Below, piece after piece: positions 54,718 to 64,000 of a stretch of DNA of 64,000 nt; position 1 is the first letter of the stretch; each line of letters opens with the position of its first letter. The notes beneath the pieces were generated by a model, which did not search any database, had not been told where the DNA came from, and was given only the letters and a program-made list of their open reading frames with translations. The stretch comes from Pseudomonas protegens (lineage in GTDB: Bacteria > Pseudomonadota > Gammaproteobacteria > Pseudomonadales > Pseudomonadaceae). Where the stretch lies: the NCBI RefSeq assembly GCF_013407925.2, contig NZ_CP060201.1, positions 930,001 to 994,000 of the forward strand, written 5' to 3'. A program made the position numbers and the translations under genes.

Positions 54718-55740
54718 TCAGCGGTATTCGGCAAAGGCGCCGCCCAGCGGCGCCGTCGATTCCCGCAAGACAATATTCGGCGTCACGATGCGCTGGTCGA
54801 CCGGCAACTCGCGCGAGGCGATCCGGCGCAGCAGCAACTCTGCCGCGGTCTCGCCCAACTGCAGGATCGACTGGCCGACCGTGGTCAGCGCCGGGTACAC
54901 ATAACGACTCATGAGAATGTCGTCGAAGCCAATCACCGAGAGCTGGCCGGGCACGCGGATATTGCGCTCCGCGGCCGCCCGCAGCACGCCGATGCCCATC
55001 ATGTCGTTGCCGGCGAAGATCGCGCTGGGCCGGTTCGGGCCATCGAGCAACTGCGCCGCCGCCAGATACCCCCCGGTGCTGCTGAAATCACTTTCCAGAA
55101 GGCGCGAAGCCGGCACCGCAACCCCCGCTTCGCGCAACGCCTGATGAAAGCCCGCCAGACGCAACTGCGCCACGCTGGTCTGGGCCGACCCCCCAATGCA
55201 GGCTATGTCACGATGCCCCAGCTCCAGCAGGTGCCGGGTCGCCAGGTAGGCACCGTATTGGTGGTCGATGCGCACCAGATCGGCATCCACTCCATCCAGC
55301 CCGCGGTCGACGATCACCATCGGCGTGCGCACCCCGGCCAGGCCCTGGGCCAGGCCGCTGTCGCCTCCAGCGGAGGTCACGATCAAGCCGTCGATGCGTT
55401 TTTCCAGCAACACCCGCAAGTAGTTGCGCTGCTTCTCCGGGTTGTCGTCGGAGTTGCAGAGAATCACGCAGTAACCGTTGCGCTCGCAGTAGTCCTCGAT
55501 CCCGCGCGCCAGCTCGGCGAAGTACGGGTTGAGGCTGTTGGGCACCAACAGGCCGATGGTCGCCGTGGTCTTGGCCTTGAGGGAGCGGGCCACCGCACTG
55601 GGCACGTAGTCCAGGTGCTTGATCGCCGCCTCGACCTTGACCCGCACCTCTTCACTGACCGGGCGCGTCTTGTTCAGTACATGGGACACCGTGGTGTAGG
55701 AAATCCCCGCCAGCGCCGCCACATCCTTGATTGTTGCCAT
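54718..55740 (-). CDS. rbsR: Ribose operon repressor, LacI family
   Basis: This 340-aa regulator has the LacI helix-turn-helix ATIKDVAALAGISYTTVSHVLNKTRPVSEEVR and a sugar-binding domain. It is encoded inside the operon, three bases after rbsC. A perfect palindrome with a central CG before rbsB is its likely operator. Confidence 0.94.
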   Translation of the reverse strand: MATIKDVAALAGISYTTVSHVLNKTRPVSEEVRVKVEAAIKHLDYVPSAVARSLKAKTTATIGLLVPNSLNPYFAELARGIEDYCERNGYCVILCNSDDNPEKQRNYLRVLLEKRIDGLIVTSAGGDSGLAQGLAGVRTPMVIVDRGLDGVDADLVRIDHQYGAYLATRHLLELGHRDIACIGGSAQTSVAQLRLAGFHQALREAGVAVPASRLLESDFSSTGGYLAAAQLLDGPNRPSAIFAGNDMMGIGVLRAAAERNIRVPGQLSVIGFDDILMSRYVYPALTTVGQSILQLGETAAELLLRRIASRELPVDQRIVTPNIVLRESTAPLGGAFAEYR

Positions 55741-55743
55741 GAA

Positions 55744-56721
55744 TCAAACCCGCCGATTGGCGCGCTGGCTGCGATAGGTGTCCAGCACCACGGCAATCAC
55801 GATGACCGCACCGGTGATGATGCGCTTGGTCGGTTCGGATGCGCCGATTTGCGCCAGGCCCGCAGCCAGCACGGAGATAATCAAGACGCCGAAGAAGGTG
55901 CTGATCACCGAGCCGCGTCCGCCCATCAGGCTGGTGCCGCCAATCACCACCGCGGCGATGACCTGCAACTCCAGACCGGAGCCCGCATTCGGATCCGCCG
56001 CTTCCAGGCGAGAAATCTGAAACAGTGCCGCGATGCCCGCCAACAATCCCATCAGGCTGAACACCAGGATCTTGTAGGGCTTGGGGTTGATGCCCGCCAG
56101 CCGCACTGCCTCTTCGTTGGTACCGATGCCGATCAGGTAGCGGCCGAACACGGTGCGCGTCAGCACCGCCTGGGCCAGAAAGATAATCAGCAGGGCAATG
56201 ATAAACGACGGCGAAATGCCGAAGGCTATCGGATTCGACAGCCAGGCAAAGGCGTCACCGATGTAGGCGGTGCGCGAGCCGGTCATCTGGTAAGCCACGC
56301 CCCGGGCCATTTCCAGCACACCCAGGGAAACGATGAACGACGGAATGCGCCAGGCCACGGTGATCGAGCCGGTGACGGTTCCCGCCAGCGCCGCACACGC
56401 CATGCCCAGCAACGCCGCAGGCAGCACGCTCCAGCCCCAGCCGAGGATCGCCACACTGACCGTCGAGGCGGCCAGGGCCAGCACCGAGCCGACGGACAAA
56501 TCGATGCCGCCGATGATCAGCACAAAGGTCATGCCCACCGCCAGCACCATCAGGTCGGGTATCTGGTTGGCCAGGGTGCTGAACGTGTCATAGGAAAGGA
56601 AGTGGCTGCTGAGCAGGGAGAACAGAACGATCATCCCCAACAAGGCCCCCGCCAGCCCCAGGTAAGTGCCGAGGCCGTAGTAATGGCCGCCTCGCTTGCC
56701 GCTTGCAGGTGCAGTATTCAT
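55744..56721 (-). CDS. rbsC: Ribose ABC transporter permease
   Basis: This 325-aa membrane protein has 8-10 helices and the family blocks VLIIGGIDLSVGSVLALAA and AAVVIGGTSLMGGRGSV. It pairs with RbsA; the genes overlap by ATGA. Confidence 0.95.
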   Translation of the reverse strand: MNTAPASGKRGGHYYGLGTYLGLAGALLGMIVLFSLLSSHFLSYDTFSTLANQIPDLMVLAVGMTFVLIIGGIDLSVGSVLALAASTVSVAILGWGWSVLPAALLGMACAALAGTVTGSITVAWRIPSFIVSLGVLEMARGVAYQMTGSRTAYIGDAFAWLSNPIAFGISPSFIIALLIIFLAQAVLTRTVFGRYLIGIGTNEEAVRLAGINPKPYKILVFSLMGLLAGIAALFQISRLEAADPNAGSGLELQVIAAVVIGGTSLMGGRGSVISTFFGVLIISVLAAGLAQIGASEPTKRIITGAVIVIAVVLDTYRSQRANRRV

Positions 56722-58271
56722 GGTGCGTTCCTGGGCGCCGCTTCATCGAGCAGCGCATCTGGTTTCTGATAGCCGGCAAAAGCGGCGGCAAGCAATTCGT
56801 CCTGGGTCCAGCTGTCACGTTCGAAGGTGTCGATCAGGCGCCCGGCAGACAGCACGCCGATGCGGTCGCAGATCAGCATCAACTCGCGCAAGTCGCTGGA
56901 CACCACCACCAGCGCCTTGCCCTGGCGAGTCAACTGGCCCAGCAGCGCGTAGATATCGAACTTGGCCCCGACATCGATGCCGCGAGTCGGCTCATCGAAC
57001 AGCAGCACCGAACAGTCGCGCTCCAGCCAGCGGCCGATCACCACCTTCTGCTGGTTGCCACCGGACAATTCACTGACCCGTTGCGCCGGGCTGGAACTGC
57101 GGATGCGCATGGCGTCGATCTGCCGCCGAGCCAGTTGCTCCTCGCCCTGGCCATTGACCAGGCCGCGGCGGGAAATCGCCGGCATGTTGCCCAGGGCGAT
57201 GTTGGCGCTGATCGACTGGGTCAGCAGCAGGCCCTCGCCCTTGCGATCCTCGGTAATCAGGGCAATGCCGTTGGCCACCGCATCCACCGGCGAGCGAATG
57301 CTCACTGGCCGCGCCGGCGTACCCAGGGCAATGCTGCCGCTGTCGGCGAGGTCGGCGCCGAAGATCAGCCGCAGCAGCTCGGTACGCCCTGCCCCGATCA
57401 GCCCGGAAATCCCGAAGATCTCGCCACTGCGCACCGCAAACGACACATCACGGACCTTGTCCGAACGGCAAAGGTTGCTCACGGTCAGCGCCGGAGCGCC
57501 GATCTTGCGTTCGCCCAGATCGATATGCTCGCCCAGCTCGCGCCCCACCATCAGGTTCACCAGCTGCTCACTGTTGTAGTTGGCCATGGGTTCGACACAA
57601 ACCAGGCAACCGTCACGCAATACGGCAATGCGCTGGGCGACCCGGGCCAGCTCTTCCAGGCGATGGGAGATGTAGATGATGGATACGCCCCGAGCCTGCA
57701 GGCGGGTGATCTGCTCGAACAGCATCTCCACTTCGCGAGCGGTGAGCATGGCCGTGGGCTCATCAAGAATCAGCACATGGCAATCGCCGATCAGGTTGCG
57801 CGCAATCTCCACCATTTGCTGGTGACCGATGCCCAACTCACCCACCAGGGTGTCGGGATCGATGGCGTCCAGGCCGACCTGGGCCATGGCCTCGATCGCC
57901 GCCTTGCGCAGCTGCTTGCGGCTGATCCAGCCACCATTGCTGGGCAGGTTGTCGAGAAACAGGTTTTCGGCCACCGACAGGGTCGGCAGCAGGTTGAGCT
58001 CCTGCATGACCATGCGGATCCCCAGGTCCTCGGCCTGGGTGCGGCTAGCGGGGCGATAGTCCTGCCCGTTGAACTGCATGTGCCCGGTGGTGGGACTGAC
58101 CAGACCGCCGATGATCTTCGACAGGGTGCTCTTGCCGGCGCCGTTTTCTCCGGTCAGGGCCAGCACCTCCCCGCGCAGCAGCGTCAGGTCGATGCCGGTC
58201 AATACCGGTTGTGCATAGGTTTTGCCAATACCGCTGACCGAAAGGACAGCGTTCGCAGCGGAAACAGACAT
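56718..58271 (-). CDS. rbsA: Ribose ABC transporter ATPase (two NBDs)
   Basis: This 517-aa sugar-type ATPase has two nucleotide-binding domains. The first has Walker A GENGAGKST and the Walker B region HVLILDEPTAML. The second has the typical degenerate P-loop GLIGAGRTELL, signature LSGGNQQKV and LFDEPTRGIDVG. It powers ribose import with RbsC and RbsB. Confidence 0.95.
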   Translation of the reverse strand: MSVSAANAVLSVSGIGKTYAQPVLTGIDLTLLRGEVLALTGENGAGKSTLSKIIGGLVSPTTGHMQFNGQDYRPASRTQAEDLGIRMVMQELNLLPTLSVAENLFLDNLPSNGGWISRKQLRKAAIEAMAQVGLDAIDPDTLVGELGIGHQQMVEIARNLIGDCHVLILDEPTAMLTAREVEMLFEQITRLQARGVSIIYISHRLEELARVAQRIAVLRDGCLVCVEPMANYNSEQLVNLMVGRELGEHIDLGERKIGAPALTVSNLCRSDKVRDVSFAVRSGEIFGISGLIGAGRTELLRLIFGADLADSGSIALGTPARPVSIRSPVDAVANGIALITEDRKGEGLLLTQSISANIALGNMPAISRRGLVNGQGEEQLARRQIDAMRIRSSSPAQRVSELSGGNQQKVVIGRWLERDCSVLLFDEPTRGIDVGAKFDIYALLGQLTRQGKALVVVSSDLRELMLICDRIGVLSAGRLIDTFERDSWTQDELLAAAFAGYQKPDALLDEAAPRNAP

Positions 58272-58328
58272 AGGAAACTCTCCATGCGCTCACCCTGGCG
58301 GGTGAGCGCCGTTGTGCCGTCGCAACGA

Positions 58329-59285
58329 CTACTTGGTGACCAGCTCAACCGGAGTTTCGATCACGCCATTGGCACCGCTGTCGACCTTCTCGCCCTTGAG
58401 TATCTTCAGCGCCGTTTCGATACCGAACACCGCCTGCTTGGCGGCGAACTGATCGGCAGTGGCCAGGACCCGGCCATCCTTGAGCATCGGCTTGATGGCG
58501 TTGATGTTGTCGTAGCCCACTACCTGGACCTTGCCCGCCTTGCCGGCGGCACGGACAGCGGACACCGCCCCTACCGCCATGCTGTCGTTGCCGGCCAGCA
58601 ATGCCTTGAGATTCGGGTACTCGCTGAGCATGGCCGAGGCAACGCGGTTACCGGCGTCGATCTCCCAGTCGCCCGATTGCAGCGACACCACCTTGATCTG
58701 CGCGGCATCCATTGCGTCCTTGAAGCCGGCTGTGCGCTGTTGCGCGTTGGTGGTGGTGGAAACCCCTTCGATGATCCCGACTTCATCCCCGGCCTTGAGC
58801 TGCTTGGCCAGGTACTCGCCCACCAGGCGTGCGCCCTTGCGGTTGTCGGGCCCGACGAAAGGCACGCTGATGTTCTTGCTCTTCAACACAGCGGGATCGA
58901 GCTGGTTATCGATGTTGATCACCGTGATCCCGGCATCCACCGCTTTCTTGATCACCGGCACCATGGCCTTGGAGTCGGCAGGGGCAATCACCAGGGCATT
59001 GACCTTGGAGACGATCATCTGCTCGACGATGCGGATCTGGTTGGCGGTATCGGTTTCGTCCTTGATGCCGTTGGACACCAGATCGAAATCGCCGGAGTGC
59101 TCTTTCTGATAGGCCTTGGCCCCGTCCTCCATGGTCAGGAAGAACTCGTTGGCCAGGGATTTCATGACCAGGGCGACCTTGGGTTTCTGCGGGGTGTCGG
59201 CCAGAGCCGAAGAGAGAGGAAGGGCAGCGGATGCAGCGGCCAGAACGGCGACAGCGAGTAGACGTCCAGCAAAGGGCAGCTTCAT
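58329..59285 (-). CDS. rbsB: Ribose ABC transporter periplasmic binding protein
   Basis: This 318-aa protein has a signal peptide (LLAVAVLAAASAALPLSSALA) and the sugar-binding type I fold (VALVMKSLANEFF, ADSKAMVPVIKKAVDAGI, VGYDNINAIKPML). It is the first gene of the operon, preceded by a candidate RbsR operator. Confidence 0.95.
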   Translation of the reverse strand: MKLPFAGRLLAVAVLAAASAALPLSSALADTPQKPKVALVMKSLANEFFLTMEDGAKAYQKEHSGDFDLVSNGIKDETDTANQIRIVEQMIVSKVNALVIAPADSKAMVPVIKKAVDAGITVINIDNQLDPAVLKSKNISVPFVGPDNRKGARLVGEYLAKQLKAGDEVGIIEGVSTTTNAQQRTAGFKDAMDAAQIKVVSLQSGDWEIDAGNRVASAMLSEYPNLKALLAGNDSMAVGAVSAVRAAGKAGKVQVVGYDNINAIKPMLKDGRVLATADQFAAKQAVFGIETALKILKGEKVDSGANGVIETPVELVTK

Positions 59286-59408
59286 GGGTTCACTCCGATC
59301 TTATGATTATTGTGAGCAGCGTTCGCACGGCGGGGCCGCCAGGTTTCCAGTGACACTGGCCGGGGCCGTGCCTCGGAAAGATAGACGATCATCGTTCCCC
59401 GAGACTCG

Positions 59409-59422
59409 CGCAAACGTTTGCG
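59409..59422. promoter_or_regulatory. RbsR operator
   Basis: The palindrome CGCAAACGTTTGCG has the central CG and AAACG half-sites typical of LacI-family sites, about 125 bp upstream of rbsB. It is the only such site seen in the promoter region. Confidence 0.75.
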
Positions 59423-59522
59423 TAAAACGAACTATGCGAACCTCGCCAGAGTTTGTCAACGCTGTTCAAAGTGCGATCAGAGAGCGTGGGCAGCCATCCG
59501 CAACCGGCCACGTGGAGAAAAA

Positions 59523-59549
59523 CCTGCCCGGAAAATGCTCCCGGGCAGG
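59523..59549 (-). terminator. Rho-independent terminator
   Basis: CCTGCCCGG pairs with CCGGGCAGG, followed on the minus strand by TTTTTCTCC. It ends the 150-aa protein gene before the ribose promoter. Confidence 0.85.
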
Positions 59550-59557
59550 CTGACGAT

Positions 59558-60010
59558 TCAGGCGGTGGTGTTCACCAGGCCACCGGAGGAGGAGGACTCC
59601 TTGGCCAACTCCTGTACCAGTTTGCCCGAGACCTCTGCCAGGGCACCGTTGGTAGCGGCGACCTGCCCTTGAATGGCCATGACTGCCGTCTGCTTGGCCT
59701 CGGGGGTTGGGTAGTTGGCGGCCTGGGCTGCAGCCAGTTGCTGTTGCTGCTCGCGAAGTTGCTGCTGCAGCTCCTGCATGCGCTTGAGCAGCATCTTGAC
59801 CACGATGCTGTGGTTGTCTTCGCTTGAGCCTTCGCTTTCAGACTGTTCGGCCTGCTTGCTGGAACCGACCCGCAAAGTGCCCGACTCGTCGGTGCCCAGC
59901 GCGCTAGACGCCTGCTCGGCGGTGGCGTTGCTCAATGCATCGATGGTTGCGGGCGACTTGCCATTGATCAGAATGGCTCCTGCCCCTGGAAATCCGACTG
60001 AAAGTGACAT
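59558..60010 (-). CDS. Hypothetical protein with Gln-rich coiled coil
   Basis: This 150-aa protein has a Ser/Glu-rich N-terminal half and a central coiled coil (KRMQELQQQLREQQQQLAAAQAA), with no signal peptide. The N-terminal MSLSVGFPGAGAILINGKSP is unusual. No family is recognised. It forms a single-gene unit with its own terminator. The 340 bp upstream to the asparaginase gene are AT-rich and without a supported gene, and probably hold both divergent promoters. Confidence 0.72.
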   Translation of the reverse strand: MSLSVGFPGAGAILINGKSPATIDALSNATAEQASSALGTDESGTLRVGSSKQAEQSESEGSSEDNHSIVVKMLLKRMQELQQQLREQQQQLAAAQAANYPTPEAKQTAVMAIQGQVAATNGALAEVSGKLVQELAKESSSSGGLVNTTA

Positions 60011-60306
60011 GGGAACTCCTGGTGAAAAATCCTAGAAGGATCATCGACCGCCGCAGAACATTCTTTAATAAATGCGCAAGAAGTCGCTTCAGGACTGGCG
60101 GCGAGCACTTTCGGATTGCCGAACACAGCACTGCGCAAATGTTCGGAAACCCGGACGCCACCTGACTCACCACGCTCATGAACAGAAATAAAATTGATAT
60201 AAATCAGTAACTTAAAATACTTATCCGATCAAGGTAGCGCTGGTACAGATCCTGCTCAACCCTCGCTGCCCCGGCGCAAACAGATCTGCCGCCGAGGTGT
60301 TTCTAG

Positions 60307-61437
<1,131 letters not shown>

Positions 61438-61443
61438 CAGAAC

Positions 61444-61471
61444 CCCGCTCGACCGGCCTCGGTCGAGCGGG
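61444..61471 (+). terminator. Terminator-like stem-loop after ansB
   Basis: An 11-bp perfect stem CCCGCTCGACC/GGTCGAGCGGG with a 6-base loop follows the stop by 6 bases; only CTT follows. Confidence 0.7.
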
Positions 61472-61626
61472 CTTGCAACCACTCGCCCGCCCGGGCGAGT
61501 GGCGCCGATACCACCTCCCCTCCCCCCAGCAAAAATATCTGCTCACCTCGTGAGACAAATGCATAAAACGTTGTCAGAGGAACTTCTTGAATTTTAAGCA
61601 GTTGCGAAATGTCTTACAGTTAAATA

Positions 61627-61642
61627 CTGTATGCACGTACAG
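61627..61642. promoter_or_regulatory. LexA (SOS) box
   Basis: CTGTATGCACGTACAG matches the CTGT-N8-ACAG consensus exactly. It lies 19 bp before the DUF1654 start, so SOS control of DUF1654 and the downstream nuclease is expected. Confidence 0.85.
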
Positions 61643-61660
61643 CTTATTAAGGAATGTTCC

Positions 61661-61900
61661 GTGGCCAACGCTCAAACACCCCTCAGCTCCTACGAACGCC
61701 TGGGTGTACGCATCCAGAAAATCATCAACTCCCCCACCGCACAGAAAGCCAAGGCCGCGCTGATCTTCCGCCTCGCCGACGAACCTCAGGACGAGTGGGA
61801 GCGCCTGCTGGAAGAAATCGCCGAAAACGACAACGTCACCCTCGCCTATCGCGACGATGGCGGCGTGCAGATTTTCTGGGTTGTGCCGAAGGAAGACTGA
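61661..61900 (+). CDS. DUF1654 protein, SOS-controlled
   Basis: This 79-aa protein carries the DUF1654 pattern SSYERLGVRIQKIINSPTAQKAKAALIFRLADEP. The family occurs in Pseudomonas chromosomes and phages, often below LexA boxes. A GTG start is chosen because AAGGA precedes it at seven bases; the ATG at 61631 lies inside the LexA box. It is separated from the endonuclease gene by four bases. Confidence 0.85.
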   Translation: MANAQTPLSSYERLGVRIQKIINSPTAQKAKAALIFRLADEPQDEWERLLEEIAENDNVTLAYRDDGGVQIFWVVPKED

Positions 61901-61904
61901 GTCA

Positions 61905-62594
61905 ATGAGTGTTCGTTGTTTTGCCCTGCTGTTGCTGTTTCTCGCCTGTACCGCCCAAGCCGACGCGCCCCGCACCTTCAGCGAAGCCAAGAAGGTCGCC
62001 TGGAAGCTCTATGCCCCCCAATCCACCGAGTTCTATTGTGGCTGCAAGTACACCGGCAATCGGGTGAACCTGGCGGCCTGCGGCTATGTGCCGCGCAAGA
62101 ACGCCAAGCGCGCCGAACGCATCGAGTGGGAACACATAGTGCCGGCCTGGCAGATCGGCCATCAGCGTCAGTGCTGGCAGCAAGGCGGACGCAAGAACTG
62201 CACCCGCACCGATGCGGTCTATCAGCGCGCCGAAGCCGACCTGCACAACCTGGTACCGAGCATTGGCGAAGTGAATGGCGACCGCAGCAACTTCAGTTTC
62301 GGCTGGCTGCCGGAGCAATCGGGCCAGTACGGTTCATGCCTGACCCAGGTCGACTTCAAGGCCAAGAAGGTCATGCCACGACCGTCGATTCGCGGCATGA
62401 TCGCCCGCACCTACTTCTACATGAGCAAGCAGTACGGCCTGCGCCTGTCGAAGCAGGATCGCCAACTGTTTGAAGCCTGGAACAAGACCTACCCGGTGCA
62501 AGACTGGGAACGCCAACGCAATCAGAGCGTGGCCTGCGTGATGGGGCGCGGCAATGAATTCGTCGGCGCGGTCAACCTCAAGGCCTGTGGCTGA
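61905..62594 (+). CDS. endA: Endonuclease I (periplasmic/extracellular DNase)
   Basis: This 229-aa nuclease has a signal peptide (FALLLLFLACTAQA) and the endonuclease I catalytic block RIEWEHIVPAWQIG with the His general base, then DLHNLVPSIGEVNGDRSNF for metal binding. Four or more Cys suggest disulfides and a secreted fate. It follows DUF1654 by four bases below a LexA box, so it should be induced by DNA damage. Confidence 0.93.
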   Translation: MSVRCFALLLLFLACTAQADAPRTFSEAKKVAWKLYAPQSTEFYCGCKYTGNRVNLAACGYVPRKNAKRAERIEWEHIVPAWQIGHQRQCWQQGGRKNCTRTDAVYQRAEADLHNLVPSIGEVNGDRSNFSFGWLPEQSGQYGSCLTQVDFKAKKVMPRPSIRGMIARTYFYMSKQYGLRLSKQDRQLFEAWNKTYPVQDWERQRNQSVACVMGRGNEFVGAVNLKACG

Positions 62595-62600
62595 AAGCAG

Positions 62601-62625
62601 ATCGCCCGCTGAACGCGGGCGATCC
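62601..62625 (+). terminator. Terminator-like stem-loop after endA
   Basis: A perfect 10-bp stem GATCGCCCGC/GCGGGCGATC with loop TGAAC starts six bases after the stop codon. It could serve the convergent lipoprotein gene too. Confidence 0.75.
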
Positions 62626-62645
62626 TGGATCCTGTGCCAACAGGT

Positions 62646-63017
62646 TTATTGCGCGGCCTGATGCTCGATGACCGTGACGTCGATATCGCGCTTCTTGGCC
62701 TTGACCAGCTTTTCGATCACTTCATTCTTCTTGGCCTCGGCTTCGGCCTGGGACGCAAACGGACCGACCACCACCAGGCGCTTGCCCTCCACGGTCACCA
62801 CATTGGAAATGATCCCGTGCTCGATCAGCCAGCCGGTCAGATCGCTGACCGCCTGAGGCAACTCACTGCCCACCAGCACATCCCACTGTGGCGCGCTGGA
62901 GGCCTGAACCGCCTGGACCTGCGTGGCCGCCGCCGCAGTCTTGTTCGCTTCGACCCGCTTGCCTTCGCCGCATCCGGCCAATGCCAACACCGCCATCATC
63001 ATCGCTACTGTGCGCAC
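62646..63017 (-). CDS. Small lipoprotein with SPOR-like domain
   Basis: This 123-aa lipoprotein has the lipobox ALAGC and a C-terminal region (WDVLVGSELPQAVSDLTGWLIEHGI...RLVVVGPFASQAEAEAKKNEV) of the SPOR-like alpha/beta type, often binding denuded peptidoglycan. Role and partner unknown. Confidence 0.78.
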   Translation of the reverse strand: MRTVAMMMAVLALAGCGEGKRVEANKTAAAATQVQAVQASSAPQWDVLVGSELPQAVSDLTGWLIEHGIISNVVTVEGKRLVVVGPFASQAEAEAKKNEVIEKLVKAKKRDIDVTVIEHQAAQ

Positions 63018-63266
63018 AACCCACCCCTAGAAAGTCTGAGGCGGCGATTTTAGCACTCCAGCCACGAGAGACCTCGTCACAAAATCAGGCCGAAACAGGA
63101 AGAATGATATTTATTGCCTATGTATAGTTGCGCCTTGGGAATTAATAGATCGTCTGCGCGTCAGAAAGAGGCACCCACTCAGTGGAACTTCGCACTAATC
63201 TATACCTAAGACCGACCTCTGCACTGTTTGAATCTGGTGCCCTACAAAGCTATCAAGGAGAAGATC

Positions 63267-63461
63267 ATGCTGATACTCACCCGCAAAGTCGGTGAAAGCA
63301 TAAACATCGGTGACGACATTACGATCACCATCCTCGGCGTCAGCGGCCAACAGGTCCGCATCGGAATCAACGCGCCCAAAGATGTCGCGGTACACCGTGA
63401 AGAAATCTATCAACGCATCCAGGCCGGACTCACTGCCCCGGACAAGCGCGAAACCCCTTGA
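63267..63461 (+). CDS. rsmE: Carbon storage regulator, RsmE/CsrA family
   Basis: This 64-aa RNA-binding dimer ([24 protein letters not shown]...) is the RsmE-type post-transcriptional repressor of the Gac/Rsm cascade, matching my memory of RsmE of biocontrol pseudomonads. It represses secondary metabolite mRNAs until RsmX/Y/Z sRNAs sequester it. Its own ribosome site AAGGAGAAG contains an A-N-GGA motif, so autoregulation is likely. The 250 bp upstream has no gene. Confidence 0.93.
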
Positions 63462-63700
63462 ACTCAATGAGCACCCGCTCCTCGCCTGCAACCCAAGGCT
63501 GGTGCGGCGCGTGCCTTGTTCATCCCGAGCTTCTCCCACAGAATCCCCGCCTGTCCTCAGCGGATAGCGGCCACAGCAGATTCCCGCGCACCGGACTTTC
63601 ACCAACCACTGACTAACGCCCCTTTCTGGCAACCCATCCTACCGCTGCCTCCCGGCATGCGGCGCCGCAGCAATGCCGGCGTCGCGCCCGGGCACGGCGG

Positions 63701-64000
63701 TCAGGCGTCTGCTGACGGTTCCACCGGCTTGAACCCCAAGTCCTGGGTAAACCGCAGCAGGTAGCCATCAGGATCCTGCACCAGCAGGTTCAACTCGCCA
63801 TGCAGCGACTCATCATGGCGATACCAGCACTCCTGGATGTCCCTGCGCAAGGCGATACCGGCCTGCTTCAGCGCCGCCGCCAGCTGGCGAATATCCGGGC
63901 ACTCGATGGACAGGTTCATGCCGCGGCCAAAGGGGGCCTGCAAGGGACCTACCCGCCACTCCGACTCCTGCTGATCATCCTGTTCCAGCATCAATTGCCC
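63701..64000 (-). CDS. VOC family protein (bleomycin-resistance-like), partial
   Basis: The readable C-terminal part (about 99 aa) shows the glyoxalase/bleomycin-resistance pattern GMNLSIECPDIRQLAAALKQAG...HGELNLLVQDPDGYLLRFTQDLG. The N-terminus lies beyond the window. Substrate unknown. The 240 bp between this and rsmE carry nothing I can support. Confidence 0.8.
   Translation of the reverse strand, partial: GQLMLEQDDQQESEWRVGPLQAPFGRGMNLSIECPDIRQLAAALKQAGIALRRDIQECWYRHDESLHGELNLLVQDPDGYLLRFTQDLGFKPVEPSADA

Noticed and set aside
53824..59261. Very long plus-strand frames (981 and 852 residues) across the ribose operon
   Set aside because: They are exact antisense shadows of rbsK, rbsR, rbsC, rbsA and rbsB and contain no recognisable domain.

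Overview
The window is chromosomal DNA from a Pseudomonas of the fluorescens complex. The closest resemblance by gene content is to the P. protegens / P. chlororaphis side; this is judged from remembered protein sequences, not from a database search. Supporting signs are the rsmE-type CsrA gene, the thrS-infC-rpmI-rplT-pheST-ihfA-merR-tRNA-Pro block, two pseudomonad REPIN families, a DUF1654 SOS gene and high GC outside one AT-richer phage remnant.

Region by region. (1) 0.1-13 kb: an AcoR-like sigma-54 activator, an AraC regulator, 3-hydroxybutyryl-CoA dehydrogenase with a TetR gene overlapping its end, a FixL/FixJ-like soluble kinase and response regulator, and divergent from these an acyl-CoA ligase and a DmdC-type acyl-CoA dehydrogenase. 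Together they look like an acyl-CoA catabolic locus. Small membrane proteins follow, two of them tandem paralogues. (2) 13.7-16 kb: a HAD hydrolase and a 1.2 kb gene-free stretch packed with a REPIN, a CAAGG(G)-type hexanucleotide array, inverted repeats and a 63-bp minisatellite. (3) 16-19.7 kb: a putative ribosomal-peptide-type system of three DUF1842/DUF1843 ('GDL motif') proteins and a radical SAM/SPASM enzyme. (4) 19.9-22.3 kb: two LuxR regulators of the cyclic-lipopeptide type, with decayed ends of a MacB-like permease and a NodT-like outer-membrane efflux protein. This arrangement looks like the scar of a deleted lipopeptide cluster. (5) 22.3-27.4 kb: an RND pump, its adaptor and a TetR regulator. 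(6) 27.9-36.1 kb: seven same-strand genes forming an apparent phosphonate biosynthetic cluster: a PEP mutase with an intact EDK-x5-NS motif, a divergent fumarase, two paralogous haem-oxygenase-like diiron proteins, an aminotransferase, an Fsr (fosmidomycin-resistance) family exporter and a second MFS exporter. A LysR gene lies divergently beside it. I do not recognise this combination as a characterised pathway.

(7) 37.2-42.4 kb: DUF2625 and a membrane protein, then a degraded prophage abutting the 3' end of tRNA-Pro(GGG). It holds a truncated integrase, broken holin and DUF2280 genes, and two cargo genes that share a 55-bp leader below a LexA-like box. (8) 42.4-50 kb: the conserved translation block, including an ATT start for infC and, upstream of thrS, a hairpin that mimics the tRNA-Thr(GGU) anticodon arm. 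(9) 50-64 kb: a small periplasmic protein, a cold-shock protein, an I78 inhibitor lipoprotein, the ribose operon rbsBACRKD plus a periplasmic nucleoside hydrolase under an RbsR palindrome, periplasmic asparaginase/glutaminase, an SOS-controlled DUF1654-endonuclease I operon, a SPOR-like lipoprotein, rsmE, and a VOC protein cut by the window end.

The most promising material is the phosphonate cluster, then the radical SAM/GDL locus, the lipopeptide-cluster scar and the thrS operator.
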